64,000 nucleotides of DNA from Streptococcus lutetiensis (GTDB lineage Bacteria > Bacillota > Bacilli > Lactobacillales > Streptococcaceae): positions 496,001-560,000 of the forward strand of contig NZ_LS483403.1 of assembly GCF_900475675.1 (NCBI RefSeq), read 5' to 3'. Below the pieces are notes generated by a model, which saw only the letters and a list, made by a program, of their open reading frames with translations, had not been told where the DNA came from and ran no database searches. The translations under genes and the position numbers were made by a program. Shown here piece after piece: positions 34,634-43,893 of the stretch. Position 1 is the stretch's first letter. Every line of letters starts with the position of its first letter.

Positions 34634-34700
34634 TGTTACACTAGAAAAGTTGTTAAACAACGAAATTAAAGTTTAATAAGGCAGCTTCGCACTGCCTTTT
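34634..34700 (+). promoter_or_regulatory. cshA promoter and leader hairpin
   Basis: TGTTACACT (34634-34642) is an extended -10 element. The leader of about 65 nt contains the hairpin AAGGCAG/CTGCCTT (34678-34698) followed by TTTT, close to the start codon. It could attenuate or stabilise the transcript. Confidence 0.45.
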
Positions 34701-34715
34701 AGAAAAGAGAAAAAT

Positions 34716-36293
34716 TTGAAATTTACAGAACTTAACTTATCGGAAGCAATCCTTGCTACTGTTGAAAAAGCAGGCTTTGTTGAGCCATCACCAATCCAAG
34801 AGTTGACAATCCCTTTGGCATTGGAAGGTAAGGATGTTATCGGACAAGCGCAAACTGGTACAGGGAAAACAGCTGCCTTTGGTCTACCAACATTGGATAA
34901 AATTGATACAAGTCGTAATCTTGTCCAAGCCTTGGTTATTGCTCCAACACGTGAATTAGCGGTTCAAGGTCAAGAAGAATTGTTCCGTTTTGGTCGTGAA
35001 AAAGGTGTTAAAGTCCGTTCAGTTTACGGTGGTTCAAGCATTGAAAAACAGATTAAAGCTCTTCGTTCAGGTGCTCATATTGTTGTCGGAACACCAGGTC
35101 GTTTGCTTGATTTGATTAAACGTAAAGCTTTAAAACTTGAACACGTAGAAACATTGATTCTTGATGAAGCAGATGAAATGCTTAACATGGGATTCTTGGA
35201 AGATATTGAAGCTATTATCAGACGTGTGCCTGAGACACGTCAGACACTTCTTTTCTCAGCTACAATGCCTGAAGCAATCAAACGTATCGGGGTTAAATTC
35301 ATGCATAATCCTGAACACGTTAAAGTAGCTGCTAAAGAATTGACAACTGATCTTGTCGATCAATACTATATTCGTGTTAAAGAACAAGATAAATTTGATA
35401 CAATGACTCGTCTGATGGACGTTGATCAACCAGAATTGTCAATCGTCTTTGGACGTACAAAACGTCGTGTTGATGAATTGACACGTGGTTTGAAATTGCG
35501 TGGTTACCGTGCTGAAGGCATTCACGGTGATCTTGACCAAGGCAAACGTCTTCGTGTCTTACGTGATTTCAAAAATGATAACATCGATATCTTGGTTGCA
35601 ACTGACGTAGCTGCTCGTGGTCTTGATATTTCAGGTGTTACACACGTTTATAACTACGATATTCCTCAAGATCCAGAAAGCTATGTACACCGTATCGGAC
35701 GTACTGGACGTGCTGGTAAACATGGTCAATCTATTACTTTTGTTGCACCAAATGAAATGGGTTATTTGTCAATTATTGAAAAATTGACGAAAAAACGTAT
35801 GAAAGGTTTGAAACCAGCAACTGCTGATGAAGCCTTCAAAGCTAAGAAAAAAGTTGCTCTTAAGAAAATTGAACGTGACTTTGCTGACGAAAAAGTCCGT
35901 AACAGCTTTGATAAATTCAAAGGAGATGCGGTTAAATTGGCTGCTGAATTCACACCAGAGGAGTTGGCACTTTACATCTTAAGCTTAACCTTTAAAGACC
36001 CTGAAACTCTTCCGAAAGTTGAAATTGCGCGTGAAAAACCATTGCCATTCAAACCTTCAGGTGGTGGCTTTAACAACCGTAAAGGTGGCCGTGGAAATAA
36101 TGGCCGTGGACGTGATAACCGCCGTGGCGGGCGTGATCGCAAACGTGATGACCGTGACAACGGCTACCGCGATTTCAAACGCACATCATCTAAGAACAAA
36201 CGTGATTTCCAAAATAAAGATAACAAACGCCCACACCGCACATCAAGCGAGAAGAAAAATGGATTTGTTATCCGTAACAAAGGGGAAAGATAA
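34716..36293 (+). CDS. cshA: DEAD-box ATP-dependent RNA helicase CshA
   Basis: CshA unwinds RNA in cold adaptation, ribosome assembly and mRNA decay. The 525-residue protein starts at TTG (the next in-frame Met is far inside the core). It has the Q motif ([19 protein letters not shown]...PSPIQ), [25 protein letters not shown] and [10 protein letters not shown]. The C-terminal tail is rich in Arg, Gly and Asn ([20 protein letters not shown]), as in RNA-binding extensions. It is monocistronic with its own terminator. Confidence 0.95.
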   Translation: MKFTELNLSEAILATVEKAGFVEPSPIQELTIPLALEGKDVIGQAQTGTGKTAAFGLPTLDKIDTSRNLVQALVIAPTRELAVQGQEELFRFGREKGVKVRSVYGGSSIEKQIKALRSGAHIVVGTPGRLLDLIKRKALKLEHVETLILDEADEMLNMGFLEDIEAIIRRVPETRQTLLFSATMPEAIKRIGVKFMHNPEHVKVAAKELTTDLVDQYYIRVKEQDKFDTMTRLMDVDQPELSIVFGRTKRRVDELTRGLKLRGYRAEGIHGDLDQGKRLRVLRDFKNDNIDILVATDVAARGLDISGVTHVYNYDIPQDPESYVHRIGRTGRAGKHGQSITFVAPNEMGYLSIIEKLTKKRMKGLKPATADEAFKAKKKVALKKIERDFADEKVRNSFDKFKGDAVKLAAEFTPEELALYILSLTFKDPETLPKVEIAREKPLPFKPSGGGFNNRKGGRGNNGRGRDNRRGGRDRKRDDRDNGYRDFKRTSSKNKRDFQNKDNKRPHRTSSEKKNGFVIRNKGER

Positions 36294-36296
36294 TAG

Positions 36297-36330
36297 TAAA
36301 ACGCACTCTGCTTGAGCAGGGTGCGTTTTT
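36297..36330. terminator. Bidirectional terminator between cshA and yazA
   Basis: AAAACGCAC and CTGC pair with GCAG and GTGCGTTTT around TTGA, with T runs usable on both strands. Confidence 0.9.
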
Positions 36331-36333
36331 GGG

Positions 36334-36609
36334 TTAAGCTTTGTGTTCGTGAATATAATCGAGTTTTTGTTGTCGTGTTTTTTGTTTAAAATAGCTTTCT
36401 GCGGACATGGCGGCTTCTTTGTTATCAAAACTTTCTTGGTAAATGAGTTTGACAGGTAAGCGGCTTTTTGTGTATTTAGCACCTTTACCTGCATTATGCG
36501 TTTTGATGCGGCGTTCTACATCAGTAGTGTAGCCAGTGTAGAGCGTACCGTCTATGCACTCAACTACGTACATATAAGCTCTTTTAGTCTTTCTTTCCTT
36601 TTTTTCCAT
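36334..36609 (-). CDS. yazA: GIY-YIG nuclease superfamily protein (YazA/UPF0213)
   Basis: The start giving [20 protein letters not shown] is used; the 91-residue product carries the GIY-YIG motif as [20 protein letters not shown] with [15 protein letters not shown]. Small stand-alone members have unknown roles. It overlaps the upstream methyltransferase gene by 26 nt, the same pairing as yabB-yazA in Bacillus. Confidence 0.9.
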   Translation of the reverse strand: MEKKERKTKRAYMYVVECIDGTLYTGYTTDVERRIKTHNAGKGAKYTKSRLPVKLIYQESFDNKEAAMSAESYFKQKTRQQKLDYIHEHKA

Positions 36610-37345
36610 AATAGATTTCAAAAATATCGTCGGTATACTCACCGTTTTCTTTGTGAACAAAGAGTGGTGGAAGAATTTTTAGACCATCGGTTGAACCGTC
36701 TTTGATGGCTTCAATCAAAAGCATATTAGCATCTTTTCCCATTTTGGGGTAAACAAATTGGATGCGCTTTGGTGCTAGATTGTACTGTCTCATGGTATCG
36801 ATGATGTCTAGAAAACGATCTGGCCTGTGCACCATAGCAAGTCTTCCGTTTGATTTTAGAGCATGTCTTGCGATGTCACAAATTTCTTCAAGGTTTGTTG
36901 TAATTTCGTGTCTAGCAAGAAGATAATATTCAGAGACATTTTTCTTAGAAGTCTCTGAAACCTTGAAATAAGGAGGATTGCAGAGAATTAAGTCAACACC
37001 AGTTCGCGGCACGTGATTTAATAAATTTTTCAAATCATCATGAATCATCTGAACTTGGTCTTCTAGGTGGTTCAAGTGAATTGAGCGCTCTGCCATGTCA
37101 GCTAAGCGCTCCTGAATTTCAACTTCGATAATTGGCGCTTTAGTGCGGGTACTGGCAAAAAGTCCAACGGCACCATTTCCAGAACAGAGGTCAACAATCA
37201 AGCCACGTGATGGAATTTTTGGAAAACGTGACAAGAGGACACTGTCGATAGAATAGCTGAAAACCTCTCTGTTTTGAATAATTTTTACATCTGTCGAAAA
37301 GAGCTGATCAATACGCTCACCTTCTTTTAAAATTGATTTAGTCAT
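36584..37345 (-). CDS. tRNA1(Val) (adenine-N6)-methyltransferase-like protein (TrmN6/YabB)
   Basis: The 253-residue class I methyltransferase has [15 protein letters not shown] as the SAM loop and the N6-adenine signature [10 protein letters not shown]. It belongs to the YfiC/YabB family that modifies A37 of tRNA-Val. The start ATG at 37345 lies 8 nt after an extended -10 element (TGCTATAAT on the minus strand, 37361-37353) with no Shine-Dalgarno, so the message may be leaderless. Confidence 0.9.
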   Translation of the reverse strand: MTKSILKEGERIDQLFSTDVKIIQNREVFSYSIDSVLLSRFPKIPSRGLIVDLCSGNGAVGLFASTRTKAPIIEVEIQERLADMAERSIHLNHLEDQVQMIHDDLKNLLNHVPRTGVDLILCNPPYFKVSETSKKNVSEYYLLARHEITTNLEEICDIARHALKSNGRLAMVHRPDRFLDIIDTMRQYNLAPKRIQFVYPKMGKDANMLLIEAIKDGSTDGLKILPPLFVHKENGEYTDDIFEIYYGKKGKKD

Positions 37346-37352
37346 GACATTT

Positions 37353-37361
37353 ATTATAGCA
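37353..37361 (-). promoter_or_regulatory. Extended -10 promoter adjacent to the TrmN6-like start codon
   Basis: On the minus strand TGCTATAAT is followed by 7 nt and then the ATG. Confidence 0.6.
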
Positions 37362-37421
37362 GATTTTGACTGTTCTCACTAGCGAGGTCGTTAATTTTTA
37401 CTTTCTAAAACCGCTTAAGCA

Positions 37422-37430
37422 TGGTACAAT
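37422..37430 (+). promoter_or_regulatory. Extended -10 promoter of plsC
   Basis: TGGTACAAT lies 30 bp upstream of the GTG start and fits an extended -10 element. Confidence 0.55.
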
Positions 37431-37460
37431 ATAAAGTAATGAGAAAAAAGGAGTAAATCT

Positions 37461-38207
37461 GTGTTTTATACTTATTTACGCGGGCTAGTAGTTTTCCTAC
37501 TTTGGATTATCAATGGAAATGCTCACTATCATAATGAGGACAAAATTTTAAGTAAGGATGAGAACTATATCTTGGTTGCTCCGCACCGTACTTGGTGGGA
37601 TCCAGTTTATATGGCATTTGCTGCTCGTCCGAAAGAATTTATTTTCATGGCGAAGAAAGAATTGTTTACGAATCGTATCTTTGGTTGGTGGATCCGTATG
37701 TGTGGTGCCTTTCCGATTGACCGTGAAAATCCAGGGCAAAAAGCTCTTAAATACCCTATTAACATGTTGAAGAAAAGCGATCGTTCACTTGTGATGTTCC
37801 CAAGTGGTAGCCGTCATTCAACCGATGTTAAAGGTGGGGTTGCTGTTATTGCTAAAATGGCGAATGTTAAGATTATGCCAGTCGTTTATGCAGGACCAAT
37901 GGAATTAAAAGGACTTTTGACTGGAGAACGTGTGGATATGAACTTTGGTAATCCAGTTGACATTTCTGACATCAAACGCATGAATGATGAAGGGATTGAA
38001 GAAGTGGCAAACCGTATTCAAACAGAATTTGATCGCTTGGATGCTGAAAATGCGACTTATCATACCAACAAAAAACCAAATCCATTAACTTACATTTACC
38101 GTATTCCTCTTGGACTTGTGGCGATTATCGTTGTTCTGTTGACATTGCTCTTTAGCTACATTGCAAGCTTTGTCTGGGATCCAGATAAACACCTTAAAAT
38201 GAAATAA
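37461..38207 (+). CDS. plsC: 1-acyl-sn-glycerol-3-phosphate acyltransferase
   Basis: PlsC makes phosphatidic acid at the membrane. The 248-residue protein begins at GTG after AAGGAG. It has an N-terminal hydrophobic segment, the catalytic HX4D motif APHRTWWDP (near residue 43), FPSGSRH (near 114) as the phosphate-binding block and a C-terminal membrane helix (GLVAIIVVLLTLLFSYIASF). It lies between two terminators and is monocistronic. Confidence 0.93.
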   Translation: MFYTYLRGLVVFLLWIINGNAHYHNEDKILSKDENYILVAPHRTWWDPVYMAFAARPKEFIFMAKKELFTNRIFGWWIRMCGAFPIDRENPGQKALKYPINMLKKSDRSLVMFPSGSRHSTDVKGGVAVIAKMANVKIMPVVYAGPMELKGLLTGERVDMNFGNPVDISDIKRMNDEGIEEVANRIQTEFDRLDAENATYHTNKKPNPLTYIYRIPLGLVAIIVVLLTLLFSYIASFVWDPDKHLKMK

Positions 38208-38212
38208 ATAAG

Positions 38213-38240
38213 AAAAAACTCGGATTTCTTGAGTTTTTTT
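38213..38240 (+). terminator. First terminator after plsC
   Basis: AAAAAACTC pairs with GAGTTTTTT around a 9-nt loop. Its T run also supplies the T stretch in front of the comEA SigX box. Confidence 0.85.
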
Positions 38241-38246
38241 CGAATA
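38239..38246 (+). promoter_or_regulatory. SigX (ComX) cin-box of comEA
   Basis: TTCGAATA matches the competence box TACGAATA at 7 of 8 positions and is preceded by a T run. The identical octamer occurs before coiA (47245-47252). Confidence 0.65.
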
Positions 38247-38255
38247 ATTAAGTAA

Positions 38256-38276
38256 GGGCTCCTTAGGAGCCTTTTT
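38256..38276 (+). terminator. Second hairpin/terminator between plsC and comEA
   Basis: GGCTCC pairs with GGAGCC around TTA, followed by five Ts. It lies downstream of the cin-box, so it would be inside the comEA leader and might attenuate it. Confidence 0.7.
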
Positions 38277-38303
38277 CTAATGCTTAAAAGGTGAGGTAAT
38301 AGG

Positions 38304-38984
38304 ATGATTGAAGAGATGAAAGAAAGACTTTTGGAACATAAGACGGTAGCAGCGGTTTTAGGAACGGTGCTTGTTATGCTTGTGGTATTCTTTGCTTGGT
38401 CTAGTGTGACCAGACCACAAGCTCAGCTACAAAGTGACTTACCAACAATTTCTAGTAGTATCCCAGCAAGTTCAAGTTTAGAAACAACAAAAATAAAGAC
38501 TATGACATCTCATTCTCAAGATGACTCTGGCAAGATTTTTGTCGATATCAAAGGTGCTGTTAAAAATGAGGGTGTTTATGAACTGTCAAATGGCAGCCGT
38601 GTTACGGATTTAGTCAAAAAAGCTGGTGGATTTACAGATGATGCTGATAAGAAGTCAGTCAATTTAGCTGAAAAATTAGCTGACGAAGCGGTTGTCTATG
38701 TGGCAAAAATTGGTGAAGAAGTCACACCAGCAAGCACACTTTCTCAAGCTAAACCAACGACAGCTAGGGGGGGACAAGGTGACGGCTCAGCGCAAATCAA
38801 TCTTAACACCGCAACTACAGAAGAACTCCAAACTATTTCTGGCATTGGGGCTAAACGTGCGCAAGATATCATTGATTATCGTGATGCTAATGGTGGTTTC
38901 TCATCTGTTGGTGATTTGAAAAATGTTTCTGGCATTGGTGAGAAGACTTTGGAAAAATTAAAATCTGAGGTGACTGTTGATTAA
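38304..38984 (+). CDS. comEA: Competence protein ComEA
   Basis: ComEA is the membrane-anchored DNA receptor for natural transformation. The 226-residue protein has an N-terminal membrane helix (VAAVLGTVLVMLVVFFAW), a Ser/Thr-rich linker, an SLBB domain (VDIKGAVKNEGVYELSNGSR) and a C-terminal helix-hairpin-helix DNA-binding domain (INLNTATTEELQTISGIG...ISGIGEKTLEKL). The frame is intact. It overlaps comEC by 8 nt. Confidence 0.96.
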   Translation: MIEEMKERLLEHKTVAAVLGTVLVMLVVFFAWSSVTRPQAQLQSDLPTISSSIPASSSLETTKIKTMTSHSQDDSGKIFVDIKGAVKNEGVYELSNGSRVTDLVKKAGGFTDDADKKSVNLAEKLADEAVVYVAKIGEEVTPASTLSQAKPTTARGGQGDGSAQINLNTATTEELQTISGIGAKRAQDIIDYRDANGGFSSVGDLKNVSGIGEKTLEKLKSEVTVD

Positions 38985-41208
38985 GCATTTCCCTGTCAAG
39001 CCAATTCAATTGGCTTTTTTGCTCATTTTGCTCTATTATTTTTGCTTTTCAAAAGGGATTGGGTGTTTGATGTTTCTCTTGCTAGCTTTGCTGTTTTTAT
39101 GGCAACAGTATGGTTGGAAGGCTTGGTATCAGGTTTCACTGTGTTTGGCTTTTTTTGCGATATTTTTCCTGACTAAGGCTAATCAGACAGAACAGGCTTA
39201 TCAAGCGGCGCCAACTCAGATAGCAAAAATACAGATGATTCCAGATACGATTTCGGTTAATGGTGATTTGTTATCTTTTCGAGGGAAGGAGGCTGGGCAG
39301 ACTTACCAAGTTTTTTATATCTTGAAGTCAGAAAAAGAGCAGGAATTTTTTAAAAATCTTAATCAAACAATGCTTTTATCAGGGCAGGTGGATCTAGAAG
39401 AGGCAACGCCACAGCGGAATTTTGGTGGTTTTGATTACCGCACTTACCTTAAACATGAAGGCATTTATCGGATTGCTAATCTTTCTTCGATTACTGAAAT
39501 AAGACAGCAGAGCTCTTTAAGTTTTTTTGAACGACTACATGAACTTAGAAGACAGGCGTTTGTCAGTATTCAAAGGAATTTTCCTGCTCCCATGCAACAT
39601 TACATGACTGGCCTTTTGTTTGGATATTTGGATAAGTCTTTTGATGAGATGAGTGATGTTTATACTAGTTTAGGGATTATTCATCTTTTTGCTCTGTCTG
39701 GTATGCAGGTAGGCTTTTTTGTGGCACTTTTTCGTTTTATTATTTTACGTCTTGGGTTACGGTGAGATTATGTGGATATACTGCAAATCCCGTTTTCACT
39801 TGTATATGCTGGCTTGACAGGCTTTTCGGTATCAGTGATTCGTAGTTTAATTCAGTCTGCCTTTGCAAATCTTGGTATTAAAAAATTAGATAATCTTGCC
39901 TTTACTTTAATGACCCTTTTTATTTTGATGCCAAATTTCCTGCTAACAACAGGAGGAATTCTTTCTTTTACCTACGCTTTCATCCTGAGTTTTATTGATT
40001 TTGATGAGCTTAGTCATTATCAAAAAATCCTTACAGAATGTTTTGCGATTTCGCTGGGAAGTTTACCGGTTTTGCTATATTTCTTCTCAGTATTTCAACC
40101 TTTGTCGCTGCTTTTAACAGCTATTTTTTCACTAGCTTTTGATACGCTTATCTTACCTGTTTTGACCTTTGTTTTTCTTTTATCACCTCTGGTTAAAATT
40201 ACCGCGTTAAATCCATTTTTTGTTTTTTTGGAAACTATCATCAAATTTAGTAAGTCGCTGATTGGCACACCACTTGTTTTTGGCAGACCAAGTCTAGGAA
40301 TTTTGTTGCTATTACTTTTAATAATAGGACTTCTCTATGACTGTTATCGACACAAAAAAGTGGCCATTTTCCTTTTTAGCATAATAGCTTTGCTATTTTT
40401 CCAAATCAAGCATCCGCTCGAAAACGAAGTGACGGTGGTTGACATTGGGCAGGGAGATAGCATTTTGGTGCGAGATGTAAAGGGGCAGACGCTGTTAATT
40501 GATGTCGGAGGAAAAGTGAGGTTTAGTGAGAAAAAATCGTGGCAAAAGCGCTTAGCTGATAGCAATGCTGAGCGGACATTGATTCCTTATCTGAAAAGTC
40601 GAGGAATTGGTAAAATTGATCAGTTAGTTTTGACGCACACGGATACCGACCATATGGGCGATATGCTGGAAGTCGCAAAAGAGCTGAAAATTGGTCAAGT
40701 CCTGGTGAGTCCAGGAAGTCTCACAAAGCCAGATTTTGTGGTTAAACTTCGACAAATGAAGACGCCAGTTCACGCAGTTTCTGCAGGAGATAACTTGCCA
40801 ATTATGGGAAGTCACTTGCAGGTGCTTTATCCAAATGCTGTTGGTGATGGTGGAAATAATGATTCTGTGGTGCTTTATGGTAATCTTCTGGGTAAGAATT
40901 TCTTGTTTACTGGAGACTTGGAAGAAGAGGGCGAAGAGCAGATGATGGCAACTTATCCCAATCTGCCAGTCGATGTCTTAAAAGCAGGACATCACGGTTC
41001 AAAAGGGTCATCGAGCCCAGAATTTCTAGATCACATTTCACCACAAATGGCTTTGATTTCCGCAGGGCAAAATAACCGTTACAAACACCCTCACCAAGAA
41101 ACACTTGATCGTTTTCAAAATCAAAATATGACCATTTACCGCACAGACCAACAAGGTGCTATCCGTTTTAGAGGATTAAACCACTGGAAAATTGAAACGG
41201 TGAGGTGA
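38977..41208 (+). pseudogene. comEC: Competence DNA channel ComEC, interrupted by one in-frame TGA
   Basis: ComEC forms the membrane channel for single-stranded DNA uptake. The frame begins at TTG 38977 after GAGGTG and stops at TGA, codon 263 (39763-39765), then stays open in the same frame to 41208. Part one holds the N-terminal DUF4131 region and the start of the Competence domain (LFALSGMQVGFFVALF). Part two holds the remaining membrane helices and the metallo-beta-lactamase-like domain (VVDIGQGDSILV, LTHTDTDHMGD). A single base change would restore about 743 residues. As read, transformation should fail unless the stop is suppressed. Confidence 0.9.
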
Positions 41209-41257
41209 TTTAAAAGTGACAGCACACGAAAAACAGTAGTCGATTTGTGGCTGTTTT

Positions 41258-41266
41258 TGTTATAAT
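41258..41266 (+). promoter_or_regulatory. Extended -10 promoter adjacent to the holA start
   Basis: TGTTATAAT ends 6 nt before the holA ATG. Confidence 0.6.
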
Positions 41267-41272
41267 ATCTTT

Positions 41273-42310
41273 ATGATTGCAATCGAAGAAATTGATAAAT
41301 TACGAAAAGAAAATCTCAGCCTGATTACGGTGGTGACGGGTGAGGATTTGGGACAATATTCTCAGCTCAAAGAGCGCATGATGGAGCGCGTTGGCTATGA
41401 TAAGGATGATTTGACTTATTCTTATTTTGATATGGCTGAGGTAGATTATCAGGATGCGGAGATGGACCTTGAAAGTTTGCCATTTTTTGCGGACCAAAAG
41501 GTGGTTATTTTTGATAATTTGCTTGACATCACGACGGCTAAAAAATCTTATTTGGATGATAAGGAACTCAAACGTTTTGAGGCTTATTTGGAAAATCCTT
41601 TGGACACGACACGTTTGATTATTTTTGCCCCAGGAAAATTAGATGGCAAACGTCGCTTGGTGAAAATTCTTAAACGTGATGCTCAGATTTTTGAAGCGAG
41701 TGAATTAAAAGAAGCAGAGCTAAAAACGTATTTCCAAAAATTAGCTCACAAAGAGAACTTAGTTTTTGATTCTGGCGTTTTTGAGGCTTTGCTTTTGAAA
41801 TCCAATTATGATTTCAGCGAGATTTTGAAAAATATTGCCTTTTTGAAATCTTATAAAAAAGATGGTCATATTACTTCAGAAGATATTAATCAAGCCATTC
41901 CGAAAACACTTCAGGATAATATTTTTGACTTGACGCAGTTTGTCTTGAATGGCAATATCGACGAGGCGCGTGACTTGATTCGTGATTTGCGTTTGCAAGG
42001 CGAAGACGAAATCAAGTTGATCGCTATCATGCTAGGGCAATTTCGTATGTTTTTGCAAGTCAGTATCTTAGCCAGTCAAGGAAAGACAGAGCAGCAGATG
42101 GTAGCAACCTTGTCTGATTATCTGGGACGCCGTGTCAATCCTTATCAAGTCAAATTTGCTGTGCGTGATTCACGCACACTGTCAATGACTTTCTTGAAAA
42201 AAGCTATTGCTGTTTTGATTGAGACAGATTATGCCATTAAGACAGGAACATATGACAAAGATTACCTCTTTGATGTGGCTATTTTAAAAATTGCTCATGA
42301 GCATCATTAA
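41273..42310 (+). CDS. holA: DNA polymerase III delta subunit
   Basis: HolA opens the sliding clamp in the clamp-loader complex. The 345-residue protein starts MIAIEEIDKLRKENLSLI, shows LITVVTGEDLGQYSQLKERMM, IFDNLLDI and FAPGKLDGKRRLVKIL, and has the C-terminal collar helices. It follows comEC as in other streptococci. The ATG lies directly behind a -10 element without a Shine-Dalgarno, so the mRNA may be leaderless. Confidence 0.93.
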   Translation: MIAIEEIDKLRKENLSLITVVTGEDLGQYSQLKERMMERVGYDKDDLTYSYFDMAEVDYQDAEMDLESLPFFADQKVVIFDNLLDITTAKKSYLDDKELKRFEAYLENPLDTTRLIIFAPGKLDGKRRLVKILKRDAQIFEASELKEAELKTYFQKLAHKENLVFDSGVFEALLLKSNYDFSEILKNIAFLKSYKKDGHITSEDINQAIPKTLQDNIFDLTQFVLNGNIDEARDLIRDLRLQGEDEIKLIAIMLGQFRMFLQVSILASQGKTEQQMVATLSDYLGRRVNPYQVKFAVRDSRTLSMTFLKKAIAVLIETDYAIKTGTYDKDYLFDVAILKIAHEHH

Positions 42311-42337
42311 GCATACTTAAAAAAGCAGTCAAATAAT

Positions 42338-42366
42338 TTGCTAGTTAGACTTGATTCTTATAAAAT
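42338..42366 (+). promoter_or_regulatory. Promoter of sodA
   Basis: TTGCTA (42338-42343) and TAAAAT (42361-42366) are 17 bp apart. Confidence 0.6.
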
Positions 42367-42404
42367 GATGATAAGAAATAATGAAAAGAAAGAAGGTAGC
42401 TAGC

Positions 42405-43016
42405 ATGGCTATTATTTTACCCGAATTACCATACGCATACGATGCGCTTGAACCATACATCGATGCAGAAACAATGACATTGCACCATGATAAACATCAT
42501 GCCACTTATGTAGCAAATGCCAATGCGGCTCTTGAAAAACACCCTGAACTTGGAGATGATTTAGAAGTTATCTTGGCAGATCTTGACAAGATTCCAGCAG
42601 ATATTCGTCAAGCGGTGATTAACAATGGTGGTGGTGCTCTTAACCACTCACTTTTCTGGGAATTCCTTTCTCCTGAAAAACAAGAGCCGACAGCAGATGT
42701 TTTGGCTGCGATTGAAGAAGCTTTTGGTTCATTTGATGAGTTTAAAGCTGTCTTTACAAAAGCTGCAACAACACGTTTCGGTTCAGGTTGGGCATGGCTT
42801 GTCGTTAACAAAGATGACAAACTCGAAGTAATCTCAACAGCTAACCAAGACAATCCAATTTCAGAAGGTAAAAAACCAATTCTTGGTCTTGATGTTTGGG
42901 AACATGCCTACTATCTCAAATACCATAATGTTCGACCAGACTATATCAAAGCTTTCTTTGATATTATCAATTGGGCAAAAGTTGCTGAATTGTACAAAGC
43001 AGCAATTGCTGACTAA
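42405..43016 (+). CDS. sodA: Superoxide dismutase (Mn/Fe)
   Basis: SodA converts superoxide to peroxide and oxygen. The start giving [20 protein letters not shown] is preferred over an upstream in-frame ATG at 42381. The 203 residues hold the metal ligands in [15 protein letters not shown] and [11 protein letters not shown]. It is monocistronic with promoter and terminator. Confidence 0.97.
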   Translation: MAIILPELPYAYDALEPYIDAETMTLHHDKHHATYVANANAALEKHPELGDDLEVILADLDKIPADIRQAVINNGGGALNHSLFWEFLSPEKQEPTADVLAAIEEAFGSFDEFKAVFTKAATTRFGSGWAWLVVNKDDKLEVISTANQDNPISEGKKPILGLDVWEHAYYLKYHNVRPDYIKAFFDIINWAKVAELYKAAIAD

Positions 43017-43042
43017 AAATTAAAGATAGCACTCTCTAATCT

Positions 43043-43072
43043 AGAGGATAGGCATTTGTCTATCCTCTTTTT
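43043..43072 (+). terminator. Terminator after sodA
   Basis: AGAGGATAG pairs with CTATCCTCT around an 8-nt loop, then Ts. Confidence 0.9.
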
Positions 43073-43083
43073 ATGTCTAAATA

Positions 43084-43092
43084 TGATATAAT
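43084..43092 (+). promoter_or_regulatory. Extended -10 promoter of yebC
   Basis: TGATATAAT lies 25 bp upstream of the yebC start. Confidence 0.6.
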
Positions 43093-43117
43093 AGCAAGGA
43101 ATAGGGAGGAATTTTGC

Positions 43118-43843
43118 ATGTCAGGACATAATAAATGGAGCAAAATTAAAAATAAAAAAGGTGAAGCAGATGCTAAACGTGGTGCGATTTTCAATAAATT
43201 GTCACGTGAAATTTTTGTAGCTGCTAAAGCTGGTGATGGCGATCCATCAATGAACGCCAGGCTTCGTATGGTTTTGGATAAAGCGCGGGCAGCTAATATG
43301 CCAAAAGATAACATCAATCGTGCGATTAAGAAAGCAACAGATGTTGGTGATACAACAAATTACGATGAAATCACTTATGAAGGTTATGGACCTGGTGGGG
43401 TAGCTATTCTCGTTCACACACTAACTGACAATAAAAAACGTACAGATGCGAACATGCACACCATTTTTACACGTAACGGTGGTAACATGGGCTCAACTGG
43501 TTCAGTTGCTTACATGTTTGACCGCAAGGGTTATATTGTCATTGACCGTGAAAATTGGGACTTGGACGAAGACAGCATGCTTGAGTTGATTTTGGATGCT
43601 GGGGCAGAAGATTTGAAAACATTAGATGAAGCCTTTGAAGTCTTCACTGAACCAAAAGAATTTCCAGCTGTTAAAGAAGCTTTGCAAGCACAAAATCTTG
43701 AATTTGCACAAGCTCAACTTAGCATGATTCCACAAAACTACGTTAGCCTTGATGCAGAACAAGCAGACATTTTGGAAACATTGGTTGATAAACTCGAAGA
43801 CGACGATGATGTCCAAGATGTTTACACAAACATGGCTGATTAA
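43118..43843 (+). CDS. yebC: YebC/PmpR family protein
   Basis: ATG 43118 follows GGGAGGAA and gives the standard start MSGHNKWSKIKNKKGEADAKRG. The 241-residue protein has the three-domain YebC fold (RMVLDKARAANMPKDNINRA, GYGPGGVAILVH, TRNGGNMGSTGSVAYMFDRKG). YebC proteins are known as transcription regulators, and in recent work as factors helping ribosomes through proline stretches. It ends at a bidirectional terminator. Confidence 0.95.
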   Translation: MSGHNKWSKIKNKKGEADAKRGAIFNKLSREIFVAAKAGDGDPSMNARLRMVLDKARAANMPKDNINRAIKKATDVGDTTNYDEITYEGYGPGGVAILVHTLTDNKKRTDANMHTIFTRNGGNMGSTGSVAYMFDRKGYIVIDRENWDLDEDSMLELILDAGAEDLKTLDEAFEVFTEPKEFPAVKEALQAQNLEFAQAQLSMIPQNYVSLDAEQADILETLVDKLEDDDDVQDVYTNMAD

Positions 43844-43848
43844 TAATG

Positions 43849-43884
43849 AAAAAAAGAACTTCAATTTTTTTCGAAGTTCTTTTT
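43849..43884. terminator. Bidirectional terminator between yebC and queA
   Basis: AAAAAGAACTTC pairs with GAAGTTCTTTTT around a 10-nt loop. Confidence 0.9.
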
Positions 43885-43893
43885 GTGTATTTA

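Noticed and set aside
36019-36315. Frame overlapping the cshA C-terminus
   Set aside because: The Arg/Gly-rich tail of cshA creates an open alternative frame; no separate start signals.
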